From NCBI GenBank assembly GCA_041477815.1, contig JBGOUV010000261.1, positions 1-10,016 on the forward strand: a stretch of DNA of 10,016 nt, written 5' to 3'. The DNA comes from JBGOUV01 sp041477815. Its GTDB lineage: Bacteria; Acidobacteriota; Terriglobia; Bryobacterales; JACQDG01. Positions 6,842 through 10,016 of this stretch are shown here, piece by piece (the first letter of the stretch is position 1; every line of letters begins with the position of its first letter). Both the position numbers and the translations under genes were made by a program. The notes under the pieces were generated by a model. That model made no database searches and was not told the origin of the DNA. It saw only the letters and a list, made by a program, of their open reading frames with translations.

Positions 6842-9800
6842 TCAGAAATAGAACTTCAGGGCCAGTTGGACGATTCGCGGCGGCACCCGGGTGCTGGTGA
6901 TGGTGCCGAAGTTGCCCGACGTGGCCAGGGTCACCGGGTTCGAGAAGTTGACGTTGTTGAACAGGTTGAAGAACTCGCCGCGCAGTTCCAGACGCTTGTC
7001 TTCGCGGAGGGGGAAGTTCTTGAACAGCCCCATGTCGAACTGGAAGAACCCCGGACCGGTGAAGATATTGCGGCCGGCGCCGACCTCGCCCACCGCCGGC
7101 GTGCGGAAGAGGCCGCGTTCCTCGGGGGAGAAAAACTGCACGTCGCGGCCGGTGCGTTGCAACTGGCCGATGTGGCGCGACGTGCCCGCGAAGTCCGAGC
7201 GCGTGGAAACCGCGCTGGCGCTCTCGCTGGCGACGCGCGTGCCGCTGTCATAGAACGTGAAAGTCTGGTAGCCGGAGTAGACCGAAAACGGAAAGCCGCT
7301 CGAGACGTCGAAAATGCCGTTGATTTGCCATCCCCCCAGGACCTGCTTCAGCGGGCCGGAGCGCTTGCCTATCGGCAGGTCGTAAATGAAGTTGGCGCGG
7401 AAGACGTGGTTGACGTCGAAGTCGGAGCGGGCGCGGTCGAGGTTGCGGTTCTTCGGGTCGCTGGCCACCAGGATCTCAGTGCCTGCGCCTCGGGTATCGG
7501 CCGATAAGTCGTCGATCGACTTAGAGAAGGTGTAGTTGGCCTGCACGGTCAGGCCCTGGGAGAAACGCCGCTGCATCTGGAGTTGGAGCGCGTTGTACCA
7601 GGAATTGGAGCAGGAGCAGCCCAGGCCGGCGATGGTGAACTGCGGGTTGGGCCGGAAGAAGTTTTCCGGCAGGCCGGCGCGGGCCAGGCCGATCCCCTGC
7701 AGGCCGGGACGGTCCAGCACGTCGGCCACCGCGCCGGCGTTGCTGTTGCGCAGGTCGGCGTACACCGAAGCGGGGATGGTGCCCCCGTAGAGCCGTCCGA
7801 GATTTCCGGTGGATTCGCCGATGTTGGGGTTGCCGCTGGCGGCCAGGTTCCGCTGCGCGGCCGCGAAGTCGCGGATGAAGCCGTTGGCCTGCAGGTCCAT
7901 CTGGTTGACGTTGTTCATGCGGAACAGCTTGACGCCGCGTGAGCCGACATAAGCGACGTCGACGACGGTGTTGGAGAAGACCTCGCGCTGGACGCTGAGC
8001 GCCCACTGCTGCACGTAGGGCGTGGCCATGCGGCCCTGATCGAACAGCAGCGGTTGCTCGCCGCGGTTGTTGGGCGGCGTACGGACGATGCCCGCCGGAG
8101 CGGTGAGCTGCGGAACGCCGTTGGCGACCGTCACGGCGACGCCCCGCTGGGGGTCCGGCAGCACGCCTCCTCGCAACAGCTCGTTCAACCGGACGATGTT
8201 GTCCGCCGCCGGCAGCGACGAGCTGACCGGGCGCTGCAGGAACTGGTTGATGGAGGTGGCCGGCTGCCGCTGCTCCACCACGTTGAGCGCCCAACTGATG
8301 AGCCGCTGGTAGGCCAGGCGGTAGCTGCCGCGAAGGGACGTCCGGCCCGTGCCCGACGGGTCGTAGGCGAACCCGAGGGCCGGAGCGAAGTTATTGTTGT
8401 CGCGCTGGAACCACTGGCGTCCCGAGCCCGGACCGGACTGCACAAAGCTGACCGGGCCCTGGCTGCCGTCCAGCGGCCGATCGTTCACCACCTGCACGCC
8501 GCCGGCGTCGTAGGGCACCGAATTCAACTCGTAGCGCAGTCCCAGGTTCAGCGTGAGCTTCCGCGTCAGGCGCCAGTCGTCCTGGAAGAAGAAGTTGTAC
8601 TCGCGCAGGCGCTGGTCGAGAACCAGCGGGTTGGCCCCGGGCGGAAACTCCTTGCCGTTGCTGTAGAAGACCTGGTCAATCCTTCCGATGCGGCCGAGCA
8701 GGGTGTTGTACAGGGTGCCCAGGTTGTTCAGGTCTGTCGCGTTGATGCCGGAGCCGGTGAGGTTGGCGCGGCTGCCGTCGGCCCGCACCACCCCGCCGGC
8801 GTCCTGGCCGCTGAAGGGCGCTTCCAGGCGGTTGAACGTGAAGGCAGGATAAATCCCGAAGGGATTGCCGGCCCCGCGGTACTGCGGGATCCGGTAGACG
8901 CGGATGTTCGCGCCGGCTTTGAAGGCGTGCTTGCCGCGGATCAGGGTGACGTTGTCCAGCATCTGGTATTCGGTCGGCGCCCGGAACGTGCCGGGCCAGT
9001 AGACCAGCGGGCTGGCGAACAGGCACGGGGCGCTGGTGCCGACGCCCCGGCAGATCTCGTAGGTGCGCGGGTTCTGCGGATCGTTGAAATCCAGGATGTT
9101 GCGCGTAAAGCCGAGGGTGAACTCGTTGAGGACATGCGGGGTCAGGCTGGACTTCAACCCCGCCGCCGCGCTCTTCTGGTCCGACAGGCGCACGCGGGCG
9201 GGCCAGCTCATCGGCCGCGGCGTGGTATTGATGATGTCGTTGATCAGGTCGCTGCGCCAGGCCGTGTTGTAGCGCCCGAACAGGGTGTGCTTATCGTTGA
9301 CCGAGTAATCCACGCGCGCGGTCATGGTATCGATGGGATTGAGCGTCGGGGAGTTGAACCGCAGCCCGGCATAGTTGAGCCCGTCGCCCTGGGTGAAGTC
9401 GTTGGGCAGCGGCAGCAGCTTCAGCATTTCGTTCTGGATGACCGGGTCGAGACCGGCGCGACGCGGATCGTTCTGGACGAAGTTGTAGGAGGAGACCGGG
9501 ACCAGCGGGTTGCCGGCGCCGTCCGTGCAGGCGGCGAAATTGCGCGCGACCGTCTGCCCGGGGCAGGGCGCAGTGACAAAACGGTAGTTGCCGCCGCGCA
9601 GGCTGGCGGTGGGGACCAGGAAACCCGACGGGCTGGTTTCCTGGGTCCGGCGGGTGCCTTCGTAGTTGACGAAGAAGAAGGCCTTGCTCCGGCGGAGCGG
9701 TCCGCCGATCGAAGCGCCGAACTGGTTGCGGCGCAGCAGCTCGCGATCGAGTCCCTGGCGGTTGTTGAAGAAGGAGTTGGCGTCGAGCGCCGTGTTGCGC

Positions 9801-10016
9801 AGGAACTCGTAGGCGCTGCCGTGAAACTGGTTGGTGCCGCTCTTGGTGACCATCTCCACCTGGCCGCCCGCCGAGCGTCCGTACTCGGACTTGGCGTTGC
9901 TGGTGACCACCCGGAATTCCTGGAGCGCTTCCGGGTTCACCGGGGCGTTGGTCAGCTCGCCGCGCGGGATCACCGGGTCGGAGATGTCGATACCGTCCTG
10001 GGTAGTTGTGATGCCC
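6842..10016 (-). CDS. Oar-like TonB-dependent outer-membrane receptor, N-terminus cut by the window edge
   Basis: The reading frame is open to the right edge. Fourteen residues (GITTTQDGIDISDP) precede the GTG at 9973, so that codon is internal Val rather than the start. The signal peptide, any regulatory beta-sandwich and the first part of the plug lie outside the window. The visible 1057 residues begin in the plug, with 'QDGIDISDP' and then EALQEFRVVTSN. The conserved block EYGRSAGGQVEMVTKSGT follows (about 9886-9833), then HGSAYEFLRNTALDANSFF. The remainder is the beta-barrel, ending in IVQLALKFYF with a terminal aromatic residue. It is a paralogue of the receptor immediately downstream, sharing the plug block, the YT.SKS.DD-type barrel strand and the C-terminal strands, but many barrel loops differ. 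It has several Cys pairs that the neighbour lacks, including CSC at 7610-7618. The substrate is unknown. TGA at 6844-6842 ends it. Confidence 0.95.
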   Translation of the reverse strand, partial: GITTTQDGIDISDPVIPRGELTNAPVNPEALQEFRVVTSNAKSEYGRSAGGQVEMVTKSGTNQFHGSAYEFLRNTALDANSFFNNRQGLDRELLRRNQFGASIGGPLRRSKAFFFVNYEGTRRTQETSPSGFLVPTASLRGGNYRFVTAPCPGQTVARNFAACTDGAGNPLVPVSSYNFVQNDPRRAGLDPVIQNEMLKLLPLPNDFTQGDGLNYAGLRFNSPTLNPIDTMTARVDYSVNDKHTLFGRYNTAWRSDLINDIINTTPRPMSWPARVRLSDQKSAAAGLKSSLTPHVLNEFTLGFTRNILDFNDPQNPRTYEICRGVGTSAPCLFASPLVYWPGTFRAPTEYQMLDNVTLIRGKHAFKAGANIRVYRIPQYRGAGNPFGIYPAFTFNRLEAPFSGQDAGGVVRADGSRANLTGSGINATDLNNLGTLYNTLLGRIGRIDQVFYSNGKEFPPGANPLVLDQRLREYNFFFQDDWRLTRKLTLNLGLRYELNSVPYDAGGVQVVNDRPLDGSQGPVSFVQSGPGSGRQWFQRDNNNFAPALGFAYDPSGTGRTSLRGSYRLAYQRLISWALNVVEQRQPATSINQFLQRPVSSSLPAADNIVRLNELLRGGVLPDPQRGVAVTVANGVPQLTAPAGIVRTPPNNRGEQPLLFDQGRMATPYVQQWALSVQREVFSNTVVDVAYVGSRGVKLFRMNNVNQMDLQANGFIRDFAAAQRNLAASGNPNIGESTGNLGRLYGGTIPASVYADLRNSNAGAVADVLDRPGLQGIGLARAGLPENFFRPNPQFTIAGLGCSCSNSWYNALQLQMQRRFSQGLTVQANYTFSKSIDDLSADTRGAGTEILVASDPKNRNLDRARSDFDVNHVFRANFIYDLPIGKRSGPLKQVLGGWQINGIFDVSSGFPFSVYSGYQTFTFYDSGTRVASESASAVSTRSDFAGTSRHIGQLQRTGRDVQFFSPEERGLFRTPAVGEVGAGRNIFTGPGFFQFDMGLFKNFPLREDKRLELRGEFFNLFNNVNFSNPVTLATSGNFGTITSTRVPPRIVQLALKFYF

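Noticed and set aside
9971..9973. GTG at 9973 as the start of the edge receptor
   Set aside because: In-frame upstream codons encode plug sequence (TTTQDGIDISDP), and the protein would otherwise lack a signal peptide. The gene runs off the right edge.
1..10016. New defence, mobile or CRISPR-like system
   Set aside because: No nuclease, transposase, integrase, reverse transcriptase, regularly spaced direct-repeat array or phage gene is visible. All coding space is taken by four recognisable genes. The 9-nt-period palindrome is far too short to be a CRISPR array.

Overview
The window most likely comes from an acidobacterium of the Solibacteres/Bryobacterales type. The base composition is GC-rich. 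The window holds two very large Oar-like TonB-dependent receptors, one with a visible N-terminal carboxypeptidase-regulatory-like domain and neither with a SusD partner. It also holds a propeller-HEAT-cytochrome c protein of the kind first named in Planctomycetes, and a secreted DUF1080 (3-keto-disaccharide hydrolase) protein. That combination is typical of Solibacter-like genomes. The assignment is inferred from gene content only, since the window has no rRNA or other phylogenetic marker.

Layout. Positions 2-2575 (+) hold a gene cut by the left edge. It encodes a dehydrogenase-like propeller domain, a long HEAT-repeat region and a C-terminal one-heme cytochrome c domain. Twelve bases later, at 2588-3292 (+), lies a signal-peptide-bearing DUF1080 protein, almost certainly in the same operon. 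The 90 bp between this gene and the convergent gene that follows contain an 8-bp tandem duplication and a 68-bp imperfect palindrome built from CAGAG-like units at 9-nt spacing. Two tandem TonB-dependent receptor genes occupy the rest of the window on the minus strand. The complete one is at 3383-6757. The other, at 6842-10016, is cut by the right edge and lacks its N-terminus. The 84 bp between them carry a perfect TATAAT box and a G-rich ribosome binding site, so the downstream receptor probably has its own promoter.

How the genes may work together (inference). The plus-strand pair looks like a secreted or periplasmic oxidative sugar-processing unit. The propeller/heme protein is a candidate electron-accepting dehydrogenase, and the DUF1080 protein is a candidate hydrolase for 3-keto-glycosides. 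The minus-strand receptors are outer-membrane importers of unknown substrate. They may serve glycan or oligomer uptake, but the sequence shows only adjacency, not a functional link.

The window is densely coding. No gene-free stretch exceeds 90 bp. I found no tRNA, rRNA, CRISPR array, insertion sequence, phage gene or riboswitch. Apart from the palindromic intergenic element and the metabolic pairing, this looks like an ordinary acidobacterial region rather than a new defence or mobile system.
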